From Lentisphaeria bacterium (GTDB taxonomy: Bacteria > Verrucomicrobiota > Lentisphaeria > Victivallales > Victivallaceae): a stretch of 64,000 nucleotides of DNA. The translations under genes and the position numbers were made by a program. Positions 51,292 to 59,988 of this stretch are shown in pieces; positions within the stretch are counted from its first letter, which is position 1, and every line of letters starts with the position of its first letter. The notes below the pieces were generated by a model, which ran no database searches, was not told the DNA's origin, and worked only from the letters and a program-made list of their open reading frames with translations. The stretch lies in contig JABLYX010000009.1 of assembly GCA_018265615.1 (NCBI GenBank), positions 1-64,000 on the forward strand, in the 5' to 3' direction.

Positions 51292-52590
51292 TTATTTTAC
51301 CTCAGCATCAATCTTCATTTTTTCCTTCATCAGGAATGAAACTCTTTTTCGAGAGAGGAAGTACACTGTTTTGGAAATCCGGCACAAGGATCTGATTGTT
51401 GGTATGCCCGGTATCCGGTAACGGGTAATCCCCATATCCTGATGGATGTGCCGGAGGTTGCGCGCAAAAGCCACATGCACCGCATCGTCGAAGCGGATCG
51501 GCTCGACTTTGCCGCGCCATGCGGCCGCTGATGCTGCGGTAAACATTTTGACAAAGTCCTTTTGATAAGCCGCATTCCAGGTTGTCTCCAACAGGCCGAA
51601 AAGCTTGCGCTTCTCCACTTGCGCTCCCGCCTGAAAAATCCCGGCTTCCTCCATCCAGGGACAGAGCAGTACATCATAGCCGGAATCATGGAGATAATTC
51701 GCCGTGGGCCACTCGTGATCCGGACTGTTTTCCGGCGCCTTGCCGTATTGCCAGTCGGCGATGATAATATCCGCAGGGAGTTTTGACAAGACTCCTCTGG
51801 TGCGGGCATCTCCGAAGGCGATACATCCGGCCCACCGCGGATCATCCGCCATCAGCAGCATATCATGCCACATGATAATACGGCAGCCGTGTCCGGCAAA
51901 GAGACCACGGAAGTACAGCAAATGATTCAGAAGCAACGTTTCCGGATTTGCCGCCGCACATACGGCGCAGGTTTGGAAATCATAAGACTCATCACATCCG
52001 ATATGAAAAAAGGGCGGCTTTCCGAAGAATTCATACAGTTCCAATGCGAGGTCCGTCAGAATTTTTCGTGTTTCCATATTCGACAAGCAGTAACTCCAAC
52101 CACCGGGTTCATACAGCGTTTCCCGCTCCGGGTGGAAGTCCAGAACTGCATGTTTAGCACTGCCGACACGCGAAAATGCGGCATGTCCAGACAAATTCAA
52201 TTGCGGAATCAGCGCAATATTACAATCTTTTGCCACCAGTAACAGATGTTCAAAAGCCTCTCGGGTCCATTTATATTCCTCCCGGCCGACTTCCGGATGG
52301 GAAGAAAACGGAAAGACGCCCCATGCTTCCCATACGATATAATTGAACTTGCAGTATGCCGCCATACGGATCATCGTTTCGATCCGGTTCGGATCGGATT
52401 CCGGCAGAATACAGAAATGAATCCCCCGGAACGCGCAAACCGGCGAGTCCTCGATTTCACCGCAGGGAAGCAAATAACGCGCCGCGCCGGGGATTCCCCG
52501 CTCCATTTCCGCCATTTGCCGCAGTGTGAGCAGGGCATAATGTTTGCCGCCGCTGTTTTCGTCGTAGCTGGCGGAAAGGACTGTGGAATT
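51292..52590 (-). pseudogene. GH20 beta-N-acetylhexosaminidase-like gene, 5' truncated
   Basis: From about 52590 the minus strand encodes a GH20 enzyme: SASYDENSGGKHYALLTLRQ (end of the N-terminal domain), VCAFRGIHFCI, LIPQLNLSGHAAF, the catalytic pair in FHIGCDESYDF and IIMWHDMLLM. The N-terminal part is missing; the open frame upstream is a wrong-frame reading of the GH95 remnant. Most of the catalytic barrel is intact, but no proper start is seen. Such enzymes remove GlcNAc/GalNAc from host or dietary glycans. Confidence 0.72.
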
Positions 52591-53700
52591 GCCGCAGAAG
52601 CCCAAAAAACTGCAAACGGCCATGCCGAACACTGCGCAATCACGGCCGCAGGCGTCGTCTTTCGCCAGAGATCGGAGTTGTGGTACATACACCAACCACG
52701 GCATCCGTACAATCTTTTGGCGGTTTCCGCACCGTTGACGGCGCACTCGCGGACAAATTGGTAGAGCGGCTCGGCACACTCGGGCAAGGACGCGACCTCG
52801 GCCGGCCAGTAATTCATCTCGGTATTGATATTGGTCGTATGATTGCACGCCCAGGGCGCCATCAACATATCGTTCCAGATTCCCTGCAAATTGGTTGCCT
52901 GAGTACCGGGCTGCGAGGAGGCGATCATCAGGTAACGCCGAAATGATACAATAATGCGACCAGATTCGGCGATACTTTTTTCTCCCGTTCACATCGGCGA
53001 ATGCGTTCATCCGTGCAAAGCTCATCTTCCGCAATCACCGGAAATTCCAAACGGGAACGATTGTATAAAGTCTGATAATCCTTCTGATGTTCAGGGTACA
53101 ATGCGGTGTCTTGCGCAATCTTTTCAATATCTTTCAGGCAAAGAGATTCCGCAAGCGCGCAATTCGCCGTGAGGGGAGACTGAAAACCTCTGAAATCGGA
53201 ACGGAATGCCAGAACAAGCGTAACTTCATCGGCGTCCGTCACACGCAGGAGGCCATTTTTCTGCGCCGTGACACAGCCGCCGTGCGCGTAAGCTTTCAGC
53301 CGCATTTGGAAATTGACGCCACCGGGGCCGCGAAAACGTTCCGACCACTGCGTCGACGCAAAATTATAACGGCATTTCAAAGGGCAATGCCCGCTGAACC
53401 AGATCGCATCCGCATCACCGCAATAATTCCCGACAAGTAAACTTTTCAACTGCACCCGGAAAGATACCATTCCCGGCTTGTCCGCATGAAAATGGATAAC
53501 CATGACCTGTGCCGGATGACAGGCAAAAAACTCCCGTCTGAAACGGACTTCTCCGCAGCGGTATTCCGCACCGGCAACTGCGTTTTCCAAATCCAGATAG
53601 CGATGGTAATTCTCCGCCAGTCCCGGCATCCGGCAATGGAAACGGAGCTCGCCCGCCGGCATATAACCGGCGCTGTCCCCTCCTTTCAGTAAAGCGGTCT
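52591..53700 (-). pseudogene. GH95 alpha-L-fucosidase-like fragment with frameshift
   Basis: GH95 motifs run from GYMPAGELRF and YHRYLDLENAVAGAEYRCGE through EHQKDYQTLYNRSRLEF to LLYHFGV. There a single missing base (near 52938) shifts the frame, and the next frame continues with MIASSQPGTQATNLQGIWND, ACNHTTNINTEMNYWPAEVA and MYHNSDLWRKTTPA. Similarity ends near 52600 where GH20 sequence begins, so the C-terminal half is gone. The N-terminus is cut by the IS110 remnant. Clearly non-functional. Confidence 0.75.
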
Positions 53701-53900
53701 CCATTGCAATCACCGTATCTTCCAAACTCGGCAGTTTTTTTAAGAAATTCTTTGGTGGAATTCTTAGAGTTCTCTATTTGCATAGACACTCCCTTTTCTT
53801 CATCGGCAGTCCGTGCATAAACTTCAATCTTTTTACTGGATACATCAAATCCGATATAAAGTTTCCGATAATGATCTTTTTTCAGTTCAGCCTCCGACTT
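53701..53900 (-). mobile_element. IS110-family transposase N-terminal remnant
   Basis: On the minus strand from a stop at 53901-53903: KKDHYRKLYIGFDVSSKK and IEVYARTADEEKG, then NSKNSTKEFLKK and, after a one-base slip in an A7 run, LPSLEDTVIAMET. This is the typical beginning of an IS110 DEDD transposase (the first Asp in IGFDVSSKK). No in-frame ATG is left (CTG at the start position), and it joins directly to GH95 sequence at about 53700. The rest of the IS is absent. Confidence 0.6.
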
Positions 53901-54212
53901 TTAGAATTTGTCTTTTTGCAATGAAGAGGCATATTTATATTTGTCTGGGAAAGCGGAGATCGGCTCTGTGGGGACACAACCAATCAAGGAATATCCAGAT
54001 CGCATACCGAAGATGCCGGAGGCTCCAACTCCGGCTCTTCTCTTTTTATCTTCGGGTGCGAAAAATGCCTCCGAAAATCCCATGGTGTGGGACAGAGCCC
54101 CTGCTTTCTGCTTGATTACAAGACATCCCAAATTCCTCCTTTTCAAGTTTGGTTCGCCACATAACATGTTTCCAATGCAGCCTCCCTCTCATTATATCTA
54201 AGTCCTCGCTGG
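53901..54212. other. stretch without a recognisable gene
   Basis: Open frames here have no recognisable motif and no ribosome site. It separates the IS110 remnant from the right copy of the inverted repeat. Confidence 0.5.
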
Positions 54213-54374
54213 CTTATACGCTTTCCATCATGAAAAATCACAAATGCTGCATTTCCGCTTCATTCACGCGGCCTTGTGCGCGTCTGGTTAACTCTGTCAG
54301 CCAGACACTTACAAAACCACGCGACTTTTGCGAAAATTTCGCATTTATGATTTCTCATTCAGGAAATCGTATTA
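54213..54374. repeat. 162-bp inverted repeat, right copy
   Basis: Reverse complement of 37310-37471 with one mismatch (A here in CATTCACGCGG, G in the other copy). The two copies enclose 16.7 kb with all glycosidase genes and remnants. Confidence 0.95.
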
Positions 54375-54432
54375 GAGGTAATTGCATCCTGACTCTTTCC
54401 GGGAAAATCGAGTGGGAAGGGCGGATGCAGCT

Positions 54433-56763
54433 TCAATTTTTTAACGTTTGCAATTTGATGCTTTGAAGATAAAAGCGCAAATGCAATGGCATGGTTTCAC
54501 GGTTCCGGCGCTTGGGGATGAAGCTGAAACGCAGTGGCATGGTTCGTTCTCCGCCGGGAGGCAGAATAATGGGAATGGTCAGCTCCTGCGGGTCTTTTAT
54601 GGAAATTTCAGCCAATTGTGTATCACCTTCGTGCAGAATCAATGTTCCTGCCGGTAATGACGGGCATTTTACAGCCAATGTCAATTGTGCCGGAATGGAC
54701 AGCTTCGGCAGTCGAACGCCCAAACTGCCCCCCTTTTCCAAGACAACAGCATCGTCACGAAAGATTGTTCCGTCACAAAATTCTATTTGCGGATAAGGGC
54801 GCATGGGGCGGAAGATTATTTCCTCGCCGATATGCATTGCGCGGGGGACTTGATTCGGATATTCTTGTATCCATTGATAGTTTCCATCAGCGATCACCAG
54901 GAATTTCGGCAGACTTTGCATGCCGCATACGCTGTTTTCATCTGTAGTTTGTTCCGTCAGAAATACCTGATAAACTCCATCTGGAAAAGTGAGGGGCGGC
55001 ATTTCCAGAAAGCGACAGGCGTTATCTGCCGGAAGGGATCTGCTTGCCCAGCAATCTCCGGTCGCGGTATTCTTCAGGAACAAAGAAATTTTCGGCGCTT
55101 GACTCGATACTTCAAAATCCGACTCGATCACCAGTTTGTTATTTTCCTGATGAAATGATTTTGAATACAATGTAAAATCTTCCGTCTGGACAGGTTTGCT
55201 TTTTTTCCATGCCGAAAAAAGCAGATTCCGGATTTGACTGCTTTCACGGCAGGCTCCGTCGCCCCAGGTCGGCGGAATGTCGAAAAGGGACTTCTCCGCC
55301 TTCAATGAACAGGTTTCCTTCAACACGGTTCCGGCAATATCCGACACCTTGCAGGGGATGGAATTGTAACGAAGCGCACAATTCTTTTCCTGCTTCCGCT
55401 TGACAAATGCCAAGGTTTCCGGCGTATAAAATTCGGTATGATCGCCTATGACGACAATCGTGGCGTTGTCATACAAATTTGCCGCTTTGAGCTTTTCAAA
55501 CAGCGATTCCACGATTTTCAACGAACCGCGCAGCTGCCGGAGTTTGGTTGTCTCCTGGTTGAGTTCAAGATGTTCATCGGTGCGTACCGCGTCATGCGCT
55601 CCATGGATATGCTGATATTTAAAGACTTTATCCCGCTCTCCGACTCGAAATTCCTTGTTCAGTCTCCGGAAAAATGTGATATCAAACGGTTCGTTGCCCG
55701 ATACGCCCGACTCCGAATCCTGCGGCGTAACAAACTGGTCGGTGGCGAAGTAATAGTACTCCTCCAGCAGTGGTTTCACAAAAAACGGGATTTGCCGATT
55801 CAATGCCGCATCCAGAATCTTGATGGCGGATTGCTTCTTTGCCTGATACGTGATAGATGTGGAATTATCAATGACTTCCGGGCTGTAGCTGATGGTTTGA
55901 AGGATGAACGGATAACCTTCGGTTCGGAAGCCGTTTCTTCTCAAACCCTGAAACACCGAATTTTCAGCTCGGCAGGCACGGTTCAGGTATTCCGCGTGAT
56001 CGCCATCATCCACTTCGCCGTCCTGATTCGGATATTCAACCCCGGTCAGAATCGCGGGTACGGCGTACATCGTTCGCGGGATCGGGCTGATCATCCGGTC
56101 GAAGCAGACAAAATCCCGGAACAAAGTTTGCAGTTCCGGATATTTTTCAAGCGCCTCCTTGCAAATGCGTTCTCCCATCGCATCGACCACCAGCACAATG
56201 ACATTCTCGTCCCGGGCAAACTCAAATTTCGTCTCTTCTGAAATGGAGTACTCCGTGAAATCATAATCCTGAGCCCTGCTGTTCCAGCATGCTCCGATGA
56301 TTGCCGCAATTTGCGTCAGCACGATTACCGACGCGATTTTTCCCGCATTGCGGTAAAAGGCACGGAAAAAGTAAATTGCAACCATCAACGGCAAGGCCAG
56401 AAACAGTATGTGAAATCCGATCAGCATCAGCATATCCGGGGTGAAAAGATCATCAAAGACCTGTTCCGGGAAAAATCCGCTCCAGTAAAGATATTGTGAC
56501 AGCAGCGCAATGCCGCCGCCGAGGAAAACGGCGTTCGCTACCGGAAAGACGCGCGTATTCCGCAGAAGAATCAGAACGGTAAATCCGACGGCGAAGCAAA
56601 TCAAATATCCCGCAAACCCGAATCCCAGCGCACCCAACGGAGAGAGCGAAAAAAAATCACGGTTTTTGAGATAAATTTCCACACAGGAAAACAGCATGGC
56701 GCCGGCCACTGCCGATGCAGTGAGAAATGCCGTGCCAAACGATGATTTGAAAAATTGTTTCAT
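54433..56763 (-). CDS. membrane sulfatase-fold protein (LTA synthase/phosphoethanolamine transferase-like)
   Basis: A 776-residue protein starting at ATG 56763 (AAGGAG upstream). Four or five N-terminal membrane helices (residues about 10-175) precede an alkaline-phosphatase-superfamily domain: DENVIVLVVDAMGERI (metal Asp), MISPIPRTMYAVPAILTG (nucleophile region) and TIVVIGDHTEF (metal Asp-His). A beta-rich C-terminus of about 250 residues (after 540) follows. Members transfer phospho-alcohol groups to envelope polymers or lipids; which polymer cannot be told. The nucleophile is a Ser or Thr, not the Cys of type I sulfatases. Operon with the methyltransferase and small membrane peptide upstream. 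Confidence 0.75.
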   Translation of the reverse strand: MKQFFKSSFGTAFLTASAVAGAMLFSCVEIYLKNRDFFSLSPLGALGFGFAGYLICFAVGFTVLILLRNTRVFPVANAVFLGGGIALLSQYLYWSGFFPEQVFDDLFTPDMLMLIGFHILFLALPLMVAIYFFRAFYRNAGKIASVIVLTQIAAIIGACWNSRAQDYDFTEYSISEETKFEFARDENVIVLVVDAMGERICKEALEKYPELQTLFRDFVCFDRMISPIPRTMYAVPAILTGVEYPNQDGEVDDGDHAEYLNRACRAENSVFQGLRRNGFRTEGYPFILQTISYSPEVIDNSTSITYQAKKQSAIKILDAALNRQIPFFVKPLLEEYYYFATDQFVTPQDSESGVSGNEPFDITFFRRLNKEFRVGERDKVFKYQHIHGAHDAVRTDEHLELNQETTKLRQLRGSLKIVESLFEKLKAANLYDNATIVVIGDHTEFYTPETLAFVKRKQEKNCALRYNSIPCKVSDIAGTVLKETCSLKAEKSLFDIPPTWGDGACRESSQIRNLLFSAWKKSKPVQTEDFTLYSKSFHQENNKLVIESDFEVSSQAPKISLFLKNTATGDCWASRSLPADNACRFLEMPPLTFPDGVYQVFLTEQTTDENSVCGMQSLPKFLVIADGNYQWIQEYPNQVPRAMHIGEEIIFRPMRPYPQIEFCDGTIFRDDAVVLEKGGSLGVRLPKLSIPAQLTLAVKCPSLPAGTLILHEGDTQLAEISIKDPQELTIPIILPPGGERTMPLRFSFIPKRRNRETMPLHLRFYLQSIKLQTLKN

Positions 56764-56774
56764 AAAAAACTCCT

Positions 56775-58130
56775 TTACAGATACAGTTCCAGGAGTACCC
56801 GCCCGGAATCGGGGATCGGAATGGTGTTGCAAATGCTGAATTTTTCCCGGAACGCACGCACGACCTCTTCCAATGTCCAGTCATCGAAAATATCATTTCG
56901 GGAGCGCAGCAGCCGTTGCACCTGAGAATCACTCCTGGGGACAAATTCCACCAGGGCCGCATCGGCGGTCATATCGGCAAAAAGTTTTACGATATGGGGC
57001 AGCGGCCAGTTGCCGGAAATGCGCAGATGATGAATCAGGGCCAATCCCATCACCAATTCCCCGTGGCAGCGGGAATAGAAGTCGCAGCGCTCCCGATTGA
57101 ACATTCCGATTCCGGGGGTGGGATTGTTCAAATCCTGAAGAACGGGAATGATATTGGGACATTTCGTTTTCGAGAGCCGATACAAAGCTTCCACTGCCGC
57201 GGGATCAATGTCTGCGGCGATGACCTGCCTGGAATATCCGGCGGCGATTTCCGAAAAAACTCCGGTGTTGGCTCCCAGATCAATGGTCGTGTGCGGTGAA
57301 AGTTTTTGACAAATTCGCTCAATCTCACTTTTTTTGAACTGAAAATCCGTTTCGGAATAGTTGTTGTCGGAATAATAATCCACCCATTCGGTTTTCTGTT
57401 TCGGGAAAGACAATGTTGCAATATAATTTTTGAGCTCGGCAAAAAGGGTGTGCAGTTTTGCCTTGGTGGTCGTGGGCGCCTGGATTTTTCCGACCGCGCC
57501 GGAGTATTTCATTTCCATTCGCGCATGGAGGTGGACATGGATCAACGGATCGATTTTCAACCATGTGCGCCACGGCAAAAGACGCGAAGCAAAGTCCAAA
57601 GGAAATCCCTCGACATGGGAACGAAAAAAGTCCAGACATCTCAGGTCGGCATGTTTCATCAGCAGCAACGGCGCAAGAAAATGCATGATGAACTGCCGGT
57701 ATGCGCACCAGACTTCACCGGGATGATATGCGCGGAAAGAGCCGTGATCCATGAAAATCGGCCGTCCGTTTTCAAACGCGACGTTGAATGCGGTCGCATC
57801 CTGAAGAATCATGTCATGTTCCAGCGCCGTATCCGCCAGTTCCAGCGTCAGCAATGCCGCGTCGCGCAGCTGTCCGAAACTCCATTCATAAGGATAGGTG
57901 ATGAAACCAAGTTCCCGAAGTTCAAGCGCCGTTTGGTTTTCAATCCTTTGAAACGGCACGACTTTGTTTTCCTGTATCAATCGTCCGGCCAATCCGGAGC
58001 GGAGAAAAAGCGTGAAGTCACTTTTCCCCCGTTCCGAGATCGCCCGGCAGAGTTTCCCGCCCTTCCGGTACACGAATCCGGTCGGATCGCGGAAAGAGGC
58101 GGGATTGCGTTCAATGGGTGATGTGTTCAT
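56775..58130 (-). CDS. class I SAM-dependent methyltransferase with N-terminal kinase-like region
   Basis: A 451-residue protein. Residues about 90-130 (LILQDATAFNVAF-type stretch, then GRPIFMDHGSF) resemble the substrate loop of sugar/LPS-kinase-like folds. The C-terminal half is a methyltransferase: TTIDLGANTGVFSEIAA (motif I), QVIAADIDPAAVEAL and CHGELVMGLALIHHLRI. Start ATG 58130 is within the end of the small upstream gene. Probably modifies an envelope glycan or nodulation-type polysaccharide in concert with the sulfatase-fold protein; inference from neighbourhood. Confidence 0.72.
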   Translation of the reverse strand: MNTSPIERNPASFRDPTGFVYRKGGKLCRAISERGKSDFTLFLRSGLAGRLIQENKVVPFQRIENQTALELRELGFITYPYEWSFGQLRDAALLTLELADTALEHDMILQDATAFNVAFENGRPIFMDHGSFRAYHPGEVWCAYRQFIMHFLAPLLLMKHADLRCLDFFRSHVEGFPLDFASRLLPWRTWLKIDPLIHVHLHARMEMKYSGAVGKIQAPTTTKAKLHTLFAELKNYIATLSFPKQKTEWVDYYSDNNYSETDFQFKKSEIERICQKLSPHTTIDLGANTGVFSEIAAGYSRQVIAADIDPAAVEALYRLSKTKCPNIIPVLQDLNNPTPGIGMFNRERCDFYSRCHGELVMGLALIHHLRISGNWPLPHIVKLFADMTADAALVEFVPRSDSQVQRLLRSRNDIFDDWTLEEVVRAFREKFSICNTIPIPDSGRVLLELYL

Positions 58131-58263
58131 GATTGCTTTTTCCCTTTTGGGTGAATTGCGCCTTGACCCATGCGGTGATTTGCCGGAAAAAGACGAGAAA
58201 GGTGAAAAATCCCGCCGCCGCCGCTTGAAGAAGCATACTGCCTGTCCCTGCATCGATATACAT
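58111..58263 (-). CDS. 50-residue membrane peptide (MYIDxGTGS family)
   Basis: A short gene not obvious by length. ATG 58263 with AGGAG upstream encodes a peptide that starts MYIDAGTGSMLLQAAAAG, continues FFTFLVFFRQITAWVK as a hydrophobic helix, and ends at TGA 58111. The N-terminus MY-D-GTGS followed by one helix is a recurring small-protein type that is often found beside sulfatase/methyltransferase envelope genes. It overlaps the methyltransferase start by 20 bp and lies just behind a 31-nt promoter element, so it is likely the first gene of that operon. Function unknown. Confidence 0.7.
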   Translation of the reverse strand: MYIDAGTGSMLLQAAAAGFFTFLVFFRQITAWVKAQFTQKGKSNHEHITH

Positions 58264-58297
58264 TTGTTACCATCTCCTGTGTTTGGGGTTCTACTCG

Positions 58298-58328
58298 TAA
58301 GAATGCGGAATACAGGAAGAATCTACAC
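58298..58328 (-). promoter_or_regulatory. 31-nt promoter element, copy 1 (minus strand)
   Basis: Read on the minus strand: GTGTAGATT at one end and CCGCATTCTTA at the other, 31 nt in total, 34 bp before the small peptide start. It matches copies 2 and 3 at the same internal spacing; the middle is variable. Confidence 0.7.
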
Positions 58329-58357
58329 GATGACAAGAAAACTTTTTTTCGGAAAGT

Positions 58358-58388
58358 GTGTAGATTTTTCCCAAAGACCGCATTCTTA
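58358..58388 (+). promoter_or_regulatory. 31-nt promoter element, copy 2
   Basis: GTGTAGATT...CCGCATTCTTA, 54 bp before the SUMF1-domain gene. Divergent from copy 1, 29 bp away. Confidence 0.72.
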
Positions 58389-58442
58389 GAGTTGGAGAGG
58401 AAAAACTCCCGAACCAATAAACCATAAACAAGGAGAACGACC

Positions 58443-59417
58443 ATGAACAGTCAATTACACAAAACTATTTTTGCCGTGTGCATCGCCGCAACCGTCAGCA
58501 CCGGATTCGCCGCCCCGAATGCGAACGGAGAAGCGAAATTGCACAAATACAGCACCACCATCGAAAAAGAACGTCCCCAGCTGAACGAAGAAACCAAAAG
58601 ACTGATCGCCGCCTGCCGCCGCGATCCTTCCGAAGCAAACCTGGCGGCGTTGAGGAAACAGATTGAAATCAATTACGACAAGGTCGTTGCGCGCAAGAAA
58701 GCGAAGCTTGAGGAGCTTAAGCGCACCGCAAAGCATCAATCCAAGGTACAGGAAATGCAGGATATCGTCGATGAGATGCTCCAGAATCGGGAAAACCGCA
58801 TTGAGCAGAATATGCGCCGCTTCACCGATCCGCGCATGCGTCCCGGTTCGCGCGAAATGAAAGACGGCTATCTTCCGGTGCTCGGAGCCGCTCAGAACGT
58901 GTCGATCGCCCGTATCCCGGTTACCAACGAGGAATATTCCAAATTCGTCGAAGCAACCGGCAAAAAAGCCCCGAAGGATTGGCGCAATGGCGTCATGCCC
59001 TCCGGAAAAGCCGACCATCCGGTGGTGAATGTTTCATACCATGACGCCGTTGCCTATTGCAAGTGGCTCTCGGCAAAAGACGGAAAAGCTCTTTATCGTC
59101 TGCCGACAGAAGAGGAGTGGGAATATGCCGCCGGACATATGCCGAAGGACGCCGATTTCAACTGCGGCGAGAACGAAGGCACGACACCGGTTGACGCCTA
59201 TGCGAAAACACTGTCCGCCTGCGGCGCTGTCGATATGTGGGGAAATTGCTGGGAGTGGACCTCCACCCCCGTCACCGGCGGGAAGAGCGTGATGGCGGTC
59301 AAGGGCGGAGCCTGGAATTCCCGCCGTACCGACTGCCGTACCGAACAGAAAGGGATCGGGCGGGAAGGTTCTGCCGGCTTCAACGACGTCAGTTTCCGGG
59401 TTATCCGCGAGAAATAA
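58443..59417 (+). CDS. secreted SUMF1/formylglycine-enzyme-like domain protein
   Basis: A 324-residue protein with a Sec leader (KTIFAVCIAATVSTGFAAP). A charged helical region (residues 30-130, coiled-coil-like) precedes a SUMF1 fold: IPVTNEEYSKFVEATG, VVNVSYHDAVAYCKWLSA, YRLPTEEEWEYAAG, DMWGNCWEWTSTP and VKGGAWNSRRTDCRTEQ. Of the two active-site cysteines of true FGE only one is present in the last segment (NSRRTDC), so a binding or scaffolding role is more likely than sulfatase activation. ACAAGGAG precedes the ATG. Confidence 0.82.
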   Translation: MNSQLHKTIFAVCIAATVSTGFAAPNANGEAKLHKYSTTIEKERPQLNEETKRLIAACRRDPSEANLAALRKQIEINYDKVVARKKAKLEELKRTAKHQSKVQEMQDIVDEMLQNRENRIEQNMRRFTDPRMRPGSREMKDGYLPVLGAAQNVSIARIPVTNEEYSKFVEATGKKAPKDWRNGVMPSGKADHPVVNVSYHDAVAYCKWLSAKDGKALYRLPTEEEWEYAAGHMPKDADFNCGENEGTTPVDAYAKTLSACGAVDMWGNCWEWTSTPVTGGKSVMAVKGGAWNSRRTDCRTEQKGIGREGSAGFNDVSFRVIREK

Positions 59418-59440
59418 AAAAGCAAAATTTTCAAGAAAGA

Positions 59441-59471
59441 GTGTGGATTTTCCCTGAAAACCGCATTCTTA
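59441..59471 (+). promoter_or_regulatory. 31-nt promoter element, copy 3
   Basis: GTGTGGATT...CCGCATTCTTA, 51 bp before the repeat-protein gene. Lies 24 bp after the SUMF1 stop. Confidence 0.72.
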
Positions 59472-59522
59472 AAGGTGGAGCCGGAAAGCTCCGAACAACC
59501 ATCAACCAAATGGAGGCGAACT

Positions 59523-59810
59523 ATGAAAAAACTCATGGCACTCACGGCAATCGGAATGCTCATTGTCGGAATCGGCGCCGCCACGGCGGTCAATGCGGCG
59601 GAAACCGCTACGAAGACGCGGAAGAACGGCATGACGCAGGGCTTGAAAAGCGGGCTGAAAAACGGCACGGAGCAGGGAATGAAAAGCGGGCTGAAAAACG
59701 GCACGGAGCAGGGAATGAAGAAGGGACTTGAGAATGGTCTTAAGGATGGCCTGAAAAAAGGTCTGAAGAACGGTCTCAGGAAAGGACAGGTCAACGGCGC
59801 GAAGAAATAA
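59523..59810 (+). CDS. secreted Gly/Leu/Lys pentapeptide-repeat protein
   Basis: A 95-residue protein. Sec leader (KKLMALTAIGMLIVGIGAAT, cleavage near VNAAE), then almost only repeats of G-L/M-K-x-G: QGLKSGLKNG, QGMKSGLKNG, KGLENGLKDG, KGLKNGLRKG. The mature part is highly cationic and periodic every four to five residues. No family is recognised; similar glycine-lysine repeats could bind polyanions or membranes. GGAGG precedes ATG 59523. It has its own 31-nt promoter element, and a remnant of a second copy is at 60814-60901. Confidence 0.7.
   Translation: MKKLMALTAIGMLIVGIGAATAVNAAETATKTRKNGMTQGLKSGLKNGTEQGMKSGLKNGTEQGMKKGLENGLKDGLKKGLKNGLRKGQVNGAKK
59645..59716 (+). repeat. two perfect 36-bp tandem repeats inside the repeat gene
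   Basis: The 36-bp unit starting at 59645 (GAAAAGCGGGCTGAAAAACG...) is repeated exactly at 59681, a sign of recent expansion. Confidence 0.9.
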
Positions 59811-59824
59811 GTCTCGACGCGGCG

Positions 59825-59850
59825 GCTCCCGGATCAGTCGATCCGGGAGC
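59825..59850 (+). terminator. hairpin after the repeat-protein gene
   Basis: Perfect 10-bp stem GCTCCCGGAT/ATCCGGGAGC with a 6-nt loop. A degenerate copy lies at 60916-60941 after the remnant of the repeat gene. Confidence 0.7.
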
Positions 59851-59860
59851 TGTTGTAACC

Positions 59861-59985
59861 GCGGACGATCCTCTTTCAGACCATCGGCGCTCTGGAACGG
59901 AATGTGTTCGCGGATCCCATCGCCGGACTATCGGCCGGTATCGTGCGGATTGATCAATATGGGCAAATTCGACAACTTCAGGTGA
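59861..59985 (+). pseudogene. fragment of a duplicated ECF sigma factor gene
   Basis: 59861-59900 matches 61239-61278 of the intact sigma gene at about 34 of 40 positions. After an 87-bp deletion the match resumes (NVFADPIAG / NMFADSVTG, VRIDQYG / ARIDRYE) to about 59970. The frame is preserved but no start remains and the fragment leads into the esterase gene. Confidence 0.8.
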
Positions 59986-59988
59986 TAG

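Noticed and set aside
51292..53034. One 580-residue protein
   Set aside because: Its first third is a wrong-frame reading of GH95 sequence; only the part from about 52590 downwards is GH20.
53901..54167. 88-codon minus-strand frame upstream of the IS110 remnant
   Set aside because: No recognised motif and no ribosome site; ends exactly at the stop before the transposase remnant, so probably chance.
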